64,000 nucleotides of DNA, taken from NCBI RefSeq assembly GCF_007655135.1, contig NC_045128.1, positions 806,001 through 870,000 of the forward strand. The letters are read 5' to 3'. The stretch comes from Punica granatum (Eukaryota; Streptophyta; Magnoliopsida; Myrtales; Lythraceae). The notes below the pieces were generated by a model. That model did no database searches, had not been told where the DNA came from, and saw only the letters and a program-made list of their open reading frames with translations. Below, piece by piece: positions 21,702-35,600 of this stretch (its first letter is position 1; every line of letters starts with the position of its first letter). The position numbers were made by a program, and so were the translations under genes.

Positions 21702-24700
21702 ATGGCGGAAACCTCAACTGCAGCTGCTGCTGCTTCTTCTCCATCTTCTTCTTCTACTTCCGATGCGGTCTTACAAGCCCTAGTGAAGAGAGGATGGTCG
21801 TTCGCCGACCCGGAACACATTAAGGCCATTACCACAGTGAAGTGCATTCTGCTCGATGACCCCGAGGACACGCGCTCCGTCGCCGAAGCCGTAGAATCGG
21901 AGCTTCTGAATTTGGACCTCAGGTCCATCGGGGCCAAGTCCTTGCCCGATCCGGCTGCTCTTCGCAAGTCCTCGCATCTCTTCGGCCCCAAAGTTCTTCA
22001 GGTGTGCCTCTATTTCGCTCTCTCTCCCTCTCCCTCTCCGCCCCGTAGTTAATCAAAAGGGAGAGACTTTGGAGTTCTGCGCATCAAGCGCTGCGTCGAT
22101 GTAATCAAAAGGATGGAATTTTTAGCTGTATACGTGATTTGAGCTAGCTTTTGCTTCAGTTTGATGTTGAAAAATCAATTACAGCTTGTTTGGATATAAA
22201 GGGTTGAAGGGGAGGGGAAGGGAAGTATAATGAATCTCATGGTTGGATAGAAAAATTATAATGTGGGTGGGAATGGTGGGATAAGATAACCCACCTCACG
22301 GTTGGATAGAAAATGCATTTTTGTCCAAGATTACTGAAAAGAGATGGCTAAACTAGCCTTTTCACATAAATTAAAATGTTTTAAAAACCCTATCCCTCCG
22401 GAATAGAATGTTGTGGGGTTTGGAGGGATAACTAATCCCTCCTAGCCCATCCCCTCCCCTTAAAATAAATACCCAAACATGGGTTAAATAATCCCACCCC
22501 TCCTAATTCCTTGCAATCCCTCGATCCAAACAGAGAGTTTCTTGTAGTGAGGAGTAGTTCGGTGTGAGGGCTAAGTTTCTAGGTTCTATTAGATTTCGCA
22601 AATTCTCGGGTTTCTATTTACCATCTTGCATTTTCTCACATATGCTCGATGTTGCTTGTTTCTGTGCATACCTATTTGAAAGATCTCTTCAGTGAGGGAC
22701 ATATCCAAGAGCAGCATAGAAGATGTGCCAAAGAATTCCAGTCGGCGCTTGTTGAGGTTAAAACTCACTGACGGGCACATTGAGATAACTGCTGTAGAGT
22801 TCACGCATATACCGTCAATTCCAGGGGATGTTGTCCCTGGTACCAAGGTACATTCATTACCAGCTCTTGCTCTTATCTATGTTGCCACTTTTCGTGAATA
22901 TCTCCATTTGGAGTGAGACTGCCCCGATCGGGTACCTTTGGAGTTGTTTGGTGAATGGTGATACATATGAACATGGCCTACTAAGTGGTCAATTACTAAC
23001 AGAGATATGGGACTTGGGCACTAGGTCTGTTATGTACATGTCCAGTTTTACATGGTGTTCTGACTCATTAGTAGAGGTTCACCAAATTTTGGAGGAGGTA
23101 TGACTTATATTTGTTTGGAGAATTCGTGGCAGAGCATCTATTAAAAGAGTGATACAGGTAAAAGAAGTTCCGGAAAGGATTGCCAATATCTCCTCAATTT
23201 CATTGCTTGTGCTTGTCAGGTCCGATTAGAAAACAAAGTCGCAGTGCGCAGTGGCATTGTATGCTTAGGTCCTCGAGTGCTTACAGTTTTGGGCGGGGTA
23301 GTTCAATCTCTCTATGAAGAATGGGAGATGAGCAGAAAATACTCGGCCTTCTCTCGTGAATCGTTACAATCACAGCATACTGATGACGGTGGTCCACCCC
23401 CATTTGAAAAATTACAAATCAATGCATCATCAAGTCGGGTTGCTCAACCAGGAGGATTTTCACGTCAGTACTGAATTTAAATTCCTATTCTGAGATTCGG
23501 TTATGCTCAAATTAAATGCAGAATTGATTTTGTAACTTTGACCAATAGGAGCACTACTTCACTCCAGCTTCTTTTATTTTCTGCAGAAAGATCTGGGTCC
23601 ACCTCTAAAAATAATAGATCAGGTGACTGGGAATCTGCAGATACATTAAGGAATAAATCTAGTGGGAGATGGGAAAACCGTGAACCCAGAGCAGATGCTG
23701 AAGGCAGAACTTTGAGAACAGCTTCCTTCACTGGAAAAGCTGAAGAAAAACCTAATACTTCTTCTGACACTAGACAAAAAGAAGGTACAGTTGTACATTT
23801 TTTTTTTTTGTTTGGATAAGTTAGTTTAAGATGTTTAGTTTAACACACATGGCAAGATTTATTCCCAGTGATGGAATATACTGAATTCAACCCTGATATG
23901 ATGGTGCACGAATCATTCGTGAAGCCTCTTCATAAGGGGAGGAATAGGAAAACTACTGCCTGGTCATTGTTTTGGTTGGACCAGCCTTAAAGTGGATAAT
24001 TAGCCCATCCCATGCTAAAACTGTAAAGATTGGTCGGATATTCTCTTCGTGATGTTTAGACGGGCTATCACAGGCTAATTGATTCTTATTTTAACTGTAA
24101 AGATGGGGTCTGTCTGCTTTTTACCTTTTCCGCGGAAAAAGCATAGAAGCTATATGGTCTCAAACTTGTATATCCATTCATCTGAATATGTGGGTGATGT
24201 GTATAGTTGCGGAGTCTGCACCTGTTCAAAATCAAGCGGCGGCTCAAAAGCTCCTCCAAAAGATGAGTCAGCCGAGTCAGGAGCGAGGTAGGAGAGGGCG
24301 AGGAAAGGGAAGACAAGAAGAAGCCCAGGTTTTCACACTGGATGAGTGGGAAAAGAGGAAGGCAGCTGTAAAGCCTTCAATGAAGGAGGAGCTTCCTAAT
24401 AGAAGTGTCGATGAGGATCTCGCGTGGCAGCTTCAAAACCAATTTGATTTGGAAGATGCCCATTATGTCAGTGTTTTGGCTATTGGTTCACATTTTGTGA
24501 CGCATTTATACATTGTGTCCCAATAGAGCATTGACGTTGTATCTTCTCCATGTTTCAGGTGCAGGGAAGCCCTGACGAGACAGAAGCAGAGAGAATCAGG
24601 AGGAGCATGTTCAGTTATGGAAAGGAGAATGACAATGCCCAGGGGCTCGGTGGCGGTCGTAGAGGCAGGGGAAGGGGGAGGCGGAAGAGAAGAGGAAGAT

Positions 24701-24705
24701 TCTGA
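21702..24705 (+). CDS. TDRD3-like protein (DUF1767/RMI1-type OB fold, RG-rich tail)
   Basis: Plant protein of the type annotated 'tudor domain-containing protein 3'. Animal TDRD3 binds topoisomerase 3-beta and RNA; a similar role here is inferred. Six exons splice in frame: 21702-22001, 22683-22847, 23220-23463, 23587-23784, 24207-24466 and 24559-24705, giving 437 aa. After an Ala/Ser-rich start, residues ~18-100 resemble the RMI1/TDRD3 N-terminal helical region. Residues ~100-190 (RLLRLKLTDGHIEITAVEF, PGTKV, GIVCLGPRVLTVLGG) form the OB-fold core. The middle is low-complexity and charged, and the tail is basic and RG-rich (GGRRGRGRGRRKRRGRF). I see no Tudor domain. An in-frame ATG 39 codons upstream (21585) has no stop before 21702, but MAETS is the more likely start. 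Intron 1 holds a MITE. Confidence 0.85.
22186..22534. mobile_element. MITE in intron 1 of the TDRD3-like gene
   Basis: About 350 bases bounded by inverted ends: TTGTTTGGATATAAAGGGTT on the left, and on the right the complement of a TGTTTGGATCGAGGGATTG end. The interior is non-coding, with purine-rich and pyrimidine-rich arms (ggggaggggaaggg, catcccctcccctt) that pair. The TGTTTGGAT ends recall PIF/Harbinger-type or hAT-type MITEs; the target duplication is not clear. Confidence 0.6.
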
Positions 24706-25768
24706 TGACATAGGCCCCCTCTTGCACTTTCATATTTGTTTGTAAAGTCGTGCTGTTTGGTATTCCGTGACACTTGGACTTGTTTTCTGATCAAATTTTA
24801 TCCCAGACTATGATTGAACATGATTCTTGCCTTTTGTAAGCAACTTGTTCCAGCTGATGGTTATACGATTGCCTCTCGGAGAAGTCGGAAAAGAGGAAGA
24901 ATTTGTCAGGAAAAATATGCCAATCGTTCTCCTACTCTACCTCATGTAATAATAGTTTATCGTTGCTTCCGTTTCTCTTGGCTAATCGGCTGAAATTGAG
25001 TAGACATAAGGGTAATGACCCGTCCAGACTAGCTGTAGTTTATCCGTACCTCCGTCAGCACCTGTATTTGGGTTGACATGTGAGAGGCTACGAGTCGGCA
25101 GATGCATATCAATATAGTCCGACGGTGAAGTTTGGTTACGTTTTTTGTCTGCGAGTCTTTCTTAAGAGTAAGACTATCTAACTCACGGTGGGGCCTCTCA
25201 TTGACTGTCCCATGTGCGCTCATGAGCTTCCATTTGGGGCATATCAACACCTTCCTCATTAATGCATACAAGGACGCTTCCTGGTTTTTCCTTATTTCCT
25301 TCACCGACACGGCAGTTCATTGGCTTAAAGGTTGAAAGGCACGACATATAGACATTCATATGATCAAGCTCATAAAAGGCATAAAAATAGTACGAAAGAT
25401 TCAAGGACTGATCGAAAACTGCTGAGAGAGAGCAAAGAAAATTCATAACCCGAGAGAGAGAGATCGAGAGAGAGGGGGACTGTGTGAGCCCGATAGTGCA
25501 GCAGAGCTAATTACAATGAGCTTACAATTTCTTTCCGATCTGCCCCCTCCCCTACAAGCAAATCAGAAAAAGCCATTTCATTACATTTATATATAAAGAA
25601 GAAAGGCATCTTTTCTCCTCCAACCCCAAAAGCACAAGCAAAGATTTCTACACAGGCGATATTTCTTCCCAACAGCAACTTTACTACTGCTATTATCTTC
25701 CTCCAGTTCAGCCACCAAACAGCGCAGAGATCGGTGATTATGTCATGGATATTTATTTCTCATAATCA
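24706..25768. other. Convergent 3' region of the TDRD3-like gene and FATB copy B
   Basis: Holds the 3'UTRs of the two convergent genes. The part at about 25620-25768 resembles the tract after the FATB copy A stop (18500-18624), so the FATB duplication extended past the coding region. A (GA)n run lies near 25450-25475. No gene seen. Confidence 0.5.
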
Positions 25769-28700
25769 TCATGCGCTTTCTGCCGAGAACTCGCCCAGAA
25801 CTGCATCATTGTTCCTCTCTTTGGGCCTCCACTCGGTCCTCCCTCGAACAATCTCGGGCCCGGTCTCGAGTTGAAGCAAGTGCTGACACTCAACTTCATG
25901 GGACTTCTCGGTTCCATCCCCGGAGATCTTGGTCAGTGACTGCAGAAAACTGTCCCTGCCACATTCCCTCCTATACTCCAGTGTAATTGCTGAAAGCTCG
26001 TGAGTCTCGAGAATCGGCTGAGGAGCACTCTGCAGAATTTACTCACAATTAGTAACTCTTCATAGCATTTTCAGACATGGATATAAAATTCTGCAGTACA
26101 TAAGGTCTGCATGTTTAAAATTCTGACAATGACCAAGTGCTTCCTATCATCTTTTCTGCACATGATGAACAGATAAATTAAAGGCGAGGGACAAGCAAAA
26201 ACTCAACTTCCTACTATCCTTCAGGACCTTCACAGTTGGTTGGTTCGTTATTATAATCAATTAGAGAACAGGTGTACTCAATTCGCAATTGACTCTGGCC
26301 ATGTGATCCACAAAAAGGAAAAAAAAAATAAAGGAAATGACAATCATGTGCCAGAGAAGAAGCTACAGACGTGAACTCAGATAACCAGATAAGATTGGCA
26401 TTATCCCCCAAAAATAAAATAAAATAAGAGTATAGAATAAAACAATGCCATTGACATTCTGTGGGAGCAAAATCCAGACAAACCTTGTCTAGTGCTCAGT
26501 ACAAAACAGAATATCAATCATCATGACCATATAAGACCAGCTCTGCTGTCAGGCTCTAATTAAGCTTCAGCTAACATGAGAGGATGACTAATTCCCTCTA
26601 ATCCTTTTGGGTTGTAATTTGCAGAGTCAAAGAAGACATGTCCTTGACCAAATTATTGGGAATATACACATGTAAAGATACGGATCGAGATATTCATGTA
26701 GGTATCTAAGCAAACATCCAACAAATTCAATCTTTATAGATCAAGGCTGACAAATTTTTTGTTAATTTGAATACATTTTGGTTTGATCACCATCTGCTTA
26801 TATAAACACAATCAAGAATCGATGTTTGCAAGGCAAAAAGAGGATAAAGAAAGTAAAATGAAGCAGACTGGGTGTGGGGAGTATACCTCAAGAATCCAAC
26901 CAATGTACTTCACATTGTTGACATGCTGGTTCACATCTAAATCACTCCATCTAGGCTGCGGCAGAATTAGAACATACATGAAGATGGCGAAAAGATATTA
27001 TTCTAGATATTGACTAGTTTGGATGGCGTCCACTTACAGTTAAACCTGAGAGGACATAATCTGCATTGCTGCCATCCAGCTTTGGCAGCTTCCTGCCGTC
27101 CTCATCCACAACAGGAGCAGAGTTCAGAAAATAAGGTTCTATTTCTCCTCGAACCTCTTCGGGAATTTTGGATAATTTTCTAGTCAGCTTATTCATCATC
27201 ACCCACACACTGCAACACATAAAAACCCGAGAAGAGATCATTAGGAACATTCCTCTGTAAAGCTGCCAATTACTGCACATAAGATCTGCCATTTCCTAGC
27301 AATCACGAATGATAACAGTTGACAAGTGCTAAAAGTGGAGTGATTTCATGAATTGCTACCTGGAGGCTCTTGTTAGAGTTTCTCCAGTCTTGAGATCTCG
27401 TACAAGCCAATCACGCCGCATGCCGTTTTTACCAGACCCACATACCCATGTATCTACTTGAACAACATCACCCCTGCATCCAGGAAATATTAAAGCTGCT
27501 TGTCATAACTGAAACAACTAAAGTAGAGTGCTACTTACACAGAGAGAAGGATCAAATATATATGCTTATATATAGATACACACACACACACATTTAGCAC
27601 TAAGAGATAATGATGAGTTCTGCACATGTTCCTGGGCATCGTTGATTTGATTTAATATACTTTGTGTGTATTTTTCTCTGCCTACCCCCCAAACTCCCCT
27701 TTTAATTTAAGATATTTTATTTTTAAAATTAAAGAGGATGAAAGAAAAGACTAGAAATAGAAACTTTTTAATGAATGAACATATACCAATTACTCACTAT
27801 TACAAGTTGCAAATATTTCCTGGCCAACAACATTGGAGGCCATAAGATTGAACACTAATCCACTAGAAGTCGCTCATATCGCAAAGTTCAAGCACAATAC
27901 AACACGCATCTTAGTGACAACTCATCACTGGCTTAATGAAACTGACGATTTCAGTATGTTCAGACAAGTAGATCATGATTGTGCAGCGATGACAAAATAC
28001 AAGATGCCAAGGAAGAGAAACCCATGGGAGTTTACCACGTGGGATAGCGATCCACCAAAACCTGCATCTTCGTGACAACCCAAATCAAGTTCCTCTTGGT
28101 CATTTCTGGCGTAGAACCAAAACCATTACCAAGAAGCCCAGCAGTCTTAACATGATTGAGGGCTGTCTCCTGCAATGAGTGAGAAAGAAGGTCAACCATG
28201 ACAGTAACATCTTGTTAAGAAGAAGTGTCCGTTATCTTTTCCTATATAGCTATTCCAAGTAATCATTAGAAATAAATAACAGATGAAAGATGGATTGTCT
28301 ACCTGTAAGTGATTCATTAACGTCTCTATGGATGCCGTTCGATCCGCCCCTATTTCATAGGATCTAATTGAAAAATTTTGCTGGAACACAAGACCGTCTT
28401 GCACTATCCTCCCTAGATCAAATGGATCAACAAGCATGTCTGGTCGTTTGGGTTTCCAATCAAGCATCATCCACTGCTTCTCTGCTGCCAAAAAGACAGT
28501 TGTAATAGCAGCAAGCAGCATGCTCCAATCAGGCAGCTGATTTATAAAGGTCCTTGGAGGAGGTGAAGGCGTGCTATCATCAGCCTTTGCAGTTTCCGGG
28601 TATGTCGTCAAGCCAACGGAGCGGCCATTAATCTTTGGAGGGGCCTGCGCATTTGCCTTAACCTGCAACGCACCAGAAGTGGATTTCGACTTCATGGCAC

Positions 28701-28797
28701 CTAAATTTGCAGAACCATTGCCATGCTTGTTAGCTTTGGCTGGGTAATCAGGTGAAGGAGCTGGGAAGAAAGCGGAAGCAGCAGCTGTAGCTACCAT
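25769..28797 (-). CDS. FATB: FATB-type acyl-ACP thioesterase, copy B (canonical)
   Basis: Plastid acyl-ACP thioesterase releasing mainly palmitate-type acids from ACP. Six exons in frame: 28303-28797, 28036-28169, 27360-27473, 27038-27209, 26887-26955 and 25769-26029, giving 414 aa. Exon lengths equal those of copy A except for exon 1 (495 against 501). The start MVATAAASAFF and the PPRTFINQLPDWSMLLAAIT segment are classic FATB. Catalytic Asn314 and His316 (DVNQH) and Cys351 (RRECGRDS) are present, and consensus positions such as GMRRDWLVRD and GADRTASIETLMNHLQ are retained. Introns are longer than in copy A. A non-coding exon ending at 29668 appears to supply the 5'UTR. The two copies flank the TDRD3-like gene in the same orientation. 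Confidence 0.93.
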
Positions 28798-28814
28798 GAT
28801 GCAACCAATCAAAG

Positions 28815-29866
28815 CACTCCTTCAGCTAAAATGTCTCCTTCCAAAATGAAAACACAAACAACAGAGGGCGGAATAGCAGACTCCTCAACAAGAGGGGGAC
28901 ATGGCTTATCTGCAGGACAAGGGACAGCAAATCAGAAATTCAGAAAAGAAGGCTATATAAGATGCGAAGTACCCATTTGAACATCATTCCTCGACAACAA
29001 ATTTGATATTGTAAGGAGACATAAACAAGCCATTCAATGCATGCCAGCCAAGAGGAATATAAACGGCTTTTCATTGCAAGAGAATAAAAGAGAGAACTTT
29101 CGGGTTGAAAAGTCCATTGAATAATTTCACCAGGGGGCGGAAAACAGGGAGAGACGTAATGCAGACAGCATGCCGTATTCTTCCGCAAGCATATCCAAGC
29201 AAAAAAAGGGAAAAAAAAAAGAGAATAAATTAAATTCTCTTTTCTAGGAGAAGTCAGAAATGGAGCCGAACTCAGCTCGAAATCACCAGATACCAGCAAA
29301 TATTTTTCCTTTATTAGAACTCCACATGGGAACCATCAATCCAATTTGTCACCTTGAAAAACTAGGAAAGTTTGAAAAACATTTGCAGGATCTCATGCAG
29401 CAAGTAGGAGCAGATCTGACACCAGAAACTTCGATGCCGGAGCAACGATCGCGTAAAAGTTCATTTCAGTTCATGTAACCGCGGACATTATCCCAGCAAA
29501 ACGCAGAAATCAGCAATGCAAAGGGAAATGGCAACACCAAAGCAACGATTGTGCCAAACTGAACCCAAATGCGGGACGCAAGAATCTGCTGAAACACATA
29601 AAAAAAAAAATCGAGCTCCTCCAAACGTAGACCAACTTTCCCGGAGATCGAGAGAGACGGCCCGTACCTCAGCTGCACGTCGGCGGTTCTCTCAGCTCGG
29701 CGAATCAATCAAAGGAGAGAGGCGAAACGGACGAACGACGAAGGAGGAGGAGCAGAACGCAGGAGAGCTATAGCGACATTCCAGATCTGCGAATCCCCTT
29801 TCTCTCGTCACTTCCAGAAAGAGCAGAATCTCTCCCTCTCCCTCTCTTTTCTCGTCTCTTGTTCGG

Positions 29867-29898
<32 letters not shown>

Positions 29899-29990
29899 GG
29901 TTTCTGCTTTCTTTCTGCTGATTTATGTTTCAAAATCCCCTCTGCTATATAACTTGGGAGTTCGTTCAGATGCGGACCATTTTCCATTTT
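28815..29990 (-). promoter_or_regulatory. 5'UTR intron, non-coding first exon and promoter of FATB copy B
   Basis: On the minus strand a good donor, GACGTGCAGCTGAG|GTACGG, ends a non-coding exon at 29668. The acceptor is probably just upstream of the start codon (near 28825); this is less certain. The exon and its upstream flank are CT-rich on the minus-strand template side, with a (CT)n run at 29868-29898. FATB genes commonly have a 5'UTR intron. A counterpart was not found upstream of copy A. Confidence 0.55.
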
Positions 29991-32246
29991 CACACTTCTA
30001 TTAAGTTAAATTAAATAATAATAATAATAATAATGAGGAAAAATAAGGTGGGGGAGAGAAAAGCAAAATGTAGAGAGAGAAAACGGATTGAATTGAATAG
30101 GTAGCAGCTTTTTAGGGCCAGCTGGAATAGCGAGTGACTGCGCAGTGGGGAATTCGCGTCCGGCTTTTCATCAATTGCGGATTACAGGCGGAACTCATGA
30201 GCATAGTAAAATGACAAGTAAAAAGCATAGATAGATACCCAGCCGAAAAAAACCATAGTAAAATGTGACAGAGAAAGTAAAAAAAAAAAAAAAGTATCAG
30301 AATCCTCGATTGCAAATTTATTCGATTTTACAATCAATTTTAACTTTACTTTTAACTCTATTCTACTTAACTTTATTTATTTTTAATTCAACAATATAAT
30401 TATTATTTTTTCATTTTGTAATCATTTAATTCAATTTTTAATATTAAATTATCTCAATTATTTATTATTTTTTCACAATTTAACAATACAATCATTACTT
30501 TCCACTCAATTATTCATTATTTTTTTACACATTTTCGCATAATTCAATAATACAATTATTACAACCCAATTAAAATCAAAACACAAATCTATTGAACTCT
30601 AAGACTAAACACAACATTAAAAATCGAATGTAAACTATCTTAATTTTAGACGAGATCGCATGCATCGCACTAGATTATTAATATCGTGCCATGCTCTCCT
30701 TTTTCTTATTCTTCCCTTCTGAAAGATTATTTTCCAACTAGGCAAACCAACCGACTCTCTTCAAAGATCTCCTAAGAGAAAAAGAAAATATTAAAATTGG
30801 AATCTACTTTCTCATTGCCTTTCTTTCTTTCTTTTTTTCTTTCTTTTTTTTGGGGGGGGGGGGGGGGGGGGGGGTGGCCTTTCTTGCTTCTTTTTCATTT
30901 CCCTTTTTAATTACTTATAGCACATGATATGGCTATTATTGCTCTCAAATATTGTTGGACAGATCTTTTCTTATTTTCCTTATATTCGTATGAATTTTGT
31001 TTTATTATCTATATATATATATTATATTTCCTGTGTTTATCCTAACCACAATAAATTTTAGAAATATTACAGCTTTTGTACGATTATTTTATTGTTTTTT
31101 TCTCAAGACTTACCGTAATGATAATGCGATATTTTTTTTCTATACGGTATGCTTGTTAGTTAACATTTAATACTTAAAATCTTCTCTTCAATTCTATATT
31201 TACAAATTTGTAATATTTTACCAATTTATATATTACTTAGAGGGTAGAACTTCTTTAACCAATTGACAATTCAAGAAAAGAGAGGGAAGCGCCATGAAAT
31301 TGTTTGAGCCATGAACTTTTTTGCCAACTTTGCATACATGTCGCGTATTTGTTTATTTATTATGCTTTTTATAAAAATTTATTTAATTATATGTTGCTGA
31401 TGCATTAACACCTATCTATTCTGCTTTCAATTTCGGTCGTAAATGCAGTTTTGCAGTTGGATTGTGGAATCATTAATCAATTATAGCATCTATTTGTGGC
31501 GAGTGAACCATTAGTATGCATGAATACTTCTAAAAGTCAAATAAAGTTTTTATTATAACTAATTTTATCTCGTGCATTGTACGGGTTCATTTTCAGATAT
31601 TCATATACCATTTCTTATTGTAATTATATACATTTTGAAACACGAATTTTTCTGATTAAAAATATTAAAAATTTCCAGTTATTCTTTGGGTATATATCAA
31701 GTTAATTATTATAACAATATTTTGAAACTATTTATTTCAATTGATATGCATCGTCTTATTTTTGTTAGTTATCAATATAGATTGACATATATTAAGTTTA
31801 GTAATAGAATAAAACTTCATTTCACTAGTCTTTTAAAACAATATTTATGAGATTCTTATTTCTAAATTTTCTTTTTATTTCATTTATGAGTTTAAACTTT
31901 CGCTATATCATAATATTTTTCATCTATAAGACCATAACATTTTTTGAAAATTACATTTTTTATGAGTTTAAAGCATTTCTATATCATTTTTAAAATAATT
32001 ATTCTGAATTTTGAAAAATATATTGGTTTCTTAACACAATAAAATATTTTTAATAATCAATTTCAAGTTTCATATGATAGTTAAATAATAAAATTAGACT
32101 AATTTTGCATGGTTCAATATATATTTTGCAACAAACAGTCCTAATTAATAAGCATTATATTATATATTTATGTAGTAGTAAATATATAAGAGAGATTTGT
32201 TGTAGATGACATCCTTATAATATTTATTTGCTTCATTAACAATTTT

Positions 32247-32676
32247 TTAAAAGGGGATTTTTACCCCAAATGACCCATGATTTACGCATTTTGTCAAATA
32301 TATCATATGTTTTTTTTTGTCAGATATATCATATGGTTTACATTTTGCTCGAAATCTATCATGTCGTTTTTGTTGTCTATTAATGAAACGTTAGTAGGCT
32401 CTAAATCTATCTCATGGTTTCTATTTTGTCCCAAATCTATCATATGATTTTAATTATTTCATCAAAACTATCCCATGATTTTAATTTTTTCTCAAATCTA
32501 TCATGGATAAAAGGAGTTACTGTAGCAAAATCGTTAGACATTGATAGAGATATAACGACGGGATAGATTTGAAGGAAAATGTAAACCATGGGACATAACT
32601 GACAAAAAAAAACATGGAATATATTTGACAAAACGCGTAAACCATGGGCCATTTGGGGTAAAAATCCCTTTTTAAA
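32247..32676. mobile_element. Fold-back MITE with ~75-base terminal inverted repeats
   Basis: The left end (TTTTAAAAGGGGATTTTTACC, then CCAAATGACCCATGATTTACG) is the inverse of the right end with few mismatches. The match runs inward for about 75 bases to the poly-T and GTCAG. The centre contains a degenerate tandem of AATCTATCATATGATTTTA-like units. The element is ~430 bases and non-coding. I could not define a target-site duplication, so the superfamily is left open. Confidence 0.8.
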
Positions 32677-35600
32677 ATGCAAATTTTGTGACTTCCTTGT
32701 TCAATTTTTATATTATAATAAGTTCATAAGTAATAATAACAATTTTAATTTTACAATAGAAATTATGTTAACATCCAAATAAATAAATAAAAATTTACAT
32801 GATTAAATCAACTCTCTTATTTTTTAAAATTTTGTTCGCTAATAAGAGATCATTTACTAATATATGTAGTATGAGTGATTTATGTTTTTGGAAAATCTTT
32901 GTGAAAAAGTAATTACTTTTATATATATATTTAAAAATAAAATGCTTCTTAAGAATCATAAAAGTATCAAAAGATAGTTTAAAATTTTACACAATAAGCT
33001 TTGAAAAATAACCTTAGATGAAGTTGGACTATTGACTTATTCAATATTTCTTTTATGTTTCTCTTACAAATTTGATTGATACATTTTTATACTCCATTTC
33101 ACATATTTTAATTTATTTCAAATGCGAATAGTTTATGTTTTGATCCTATATATGATCAATTAATTGTTTTTCAATATAAGTAATTATATAATAATATCCA
33201 TTTAAATATTTCATTGTTATATAATTATAAATTAATCATTTTAACCCTACTAACTATGAACATATTTAATGTAAAGTGAAGTCACTTTTACTATTTATGT
33301 TTTAGTCAATTTTATTTTACTAGATCATAGAATAAAAACCTCATATGTAATCCATAATATACACATGGTCAATGAGAATTGGTACATTGATTTGGCATCA
33401 ATTAATTTTCATTTTTTTATTAAATATGAGTAAAAATAAAAATACATGTACTATATATATATATTTGATTAAGAATTTTGATTGTTACACTCAATTAATC
33501 ATAAAATGAAAAAGTTAAAGTACGACTACCGAAGGTACAATTTTGATCATTTAAGTAATAAAATAGTGAATTGTAGTTGCTCAAATAATCTAAATCCGAA
33601 TATAAAAGATTAATATTTTAATTTGATTAAAGAATTATACCATATATTATTTAGATATATTATCAATATTATTTATAAAATGTACATGTTTAGTTAAAAG
33701 ATGAAATAAAATATATAAACATATTGTCACGATTTATATATAGTGGATCACTCAGAAGATAATATTTTTTACCAATAATAATTTTTAAAATATCATAATT
33801 ATCAAGTAACTATAATTTATCTAGAAATGGAACAATAAAAATTTTAATTAGATTAAATTTGTATTAAAATGGTCACACTCGATAAATTCATAAAAATAAA
33901 ACACGATTACCCGAAAGGTACAATTTTGATCATTTAATTAATAAATAAAATAAAATTTAGTTAGCTAAGTAACCAAAAATCGAAATACTCAGACAATTTA
34001 AACTTGAATATAAAAGTTTAATCTTTTAATTATGTTCTATTTCATCAATTATAAAGCAAGCCATGTAAATTGTAACTTGAGGATAATGTAAAAAGTGAAA
34101 TAGTTATCAATATTGTGGCAATGAAATAGAGAGAGCGTGATCAAAAGTTAAAGGTAAAAAAACTCAAAGGAATTTGTATTATTAAAATTTTACATGAATC
34201 ATTCACTTGACTTTCAAATACAAGCAATAAAAACACCTTATACTAAAAATTTAACAAACATATTTTAGAGATCATATTAAAGAATTCCCAATATATAGAT
34301 ATGTTTGTATTAAATATGAAAAAAAAATATTTATTTCATTGCATACTTATAATATTATGCAATAGTGAAAGGATGAATGAAGCATGCACAATTATTAAAA
34401 CATTAGTTAAAATATTTTTTTAAAGCATAAATAGATATATAATCTAAACATGGAATATTTTAAAAATAATTTTTTATTTTAAAAATAACTCATGTCAAAA
34501 TTCCATGCAACGCACAGGTAAAATACTAATTGAGTTGTATTCTACGATAAAAACCTTACTAAGTCTAATCCTATTTGTAATACTGCGAATATAAATACGT
34601 ACTCATTTTAATTGGATTTTGGTTAATTCTCATCCTATTACATAATTTAAGAATAACAATGTGATCATTTTTTTTTTGCTTTCAATGTGAATTCTTAATT
34701 ATATTCAAAAGTTCAATGGGATTTTTGAATTAATAAATTTTTAAATTGACTATTAAAGGACATACTAACCCCGTTGTCAATAAAATTTTAGTAAACATAG
34801 CACAAGCACACCCTTTAGCTTAATCCTAATCGATTAAATGCAGAAGATGCTGACGTCAATATAAAATGGTTGTTTGGATTGAGGTTATATAAGGATTATA
34901 TAGAAACTCTCATAACCTTTCCCTCCATATCCCTCCATGACCCGCATACTTGAACAAGTTACAAGTGGGAATCAAATGAAAGCAGCAAAATCTCTAGCTA
35001 GCTAGCTTGCGCTAGCGAGCAGACTAAGGCTAAAAAAGACACATTCCTAATCCTCGTGAAGGAACGCATATGAAAAACTAATATTATCTTTTTTTTCCCA
35101 TAAAAAAATATCTAAGTTTTTATTTTTATTTTAAAATTTTTTTGGGTGATATGTTATTAAGTTAGCCTAGTTTCTTTTTTCCTTTTCCTTTTCTTTTGAT
35201 GAATAGTTAGTCTAGTCAGGTGTCACTGATACTACCTATCCAAAACTTAGCAATTTAGTCTGCCAAAAAAAAAAGGGTCATATCGACTTATGACTGACAA
35301 ATAGAGCAGTTAATTAAGAATTTGCTACTATCAGCTTTTTTTTCTTTTCGTAAATCTAGTTTAATATTTAAATAGTGCCTTTTTCTTTTCAATTTTTTTT
35401 TATGAATAACTCCATAATAAAAAATATGGCGATGCCTGCAAAAGTCATCTCTAGTCTAGAATTAATATTGATACTATATTAATTAAATATATGCCGCCGG
35501 TGCATTACGCATGAATTCTTTTAATTTGACATACATAGAAAATATTTTGTAAACTCCAAAATTTGATTACATATTTTTTTTTGTGTATCACAGTGTATCA

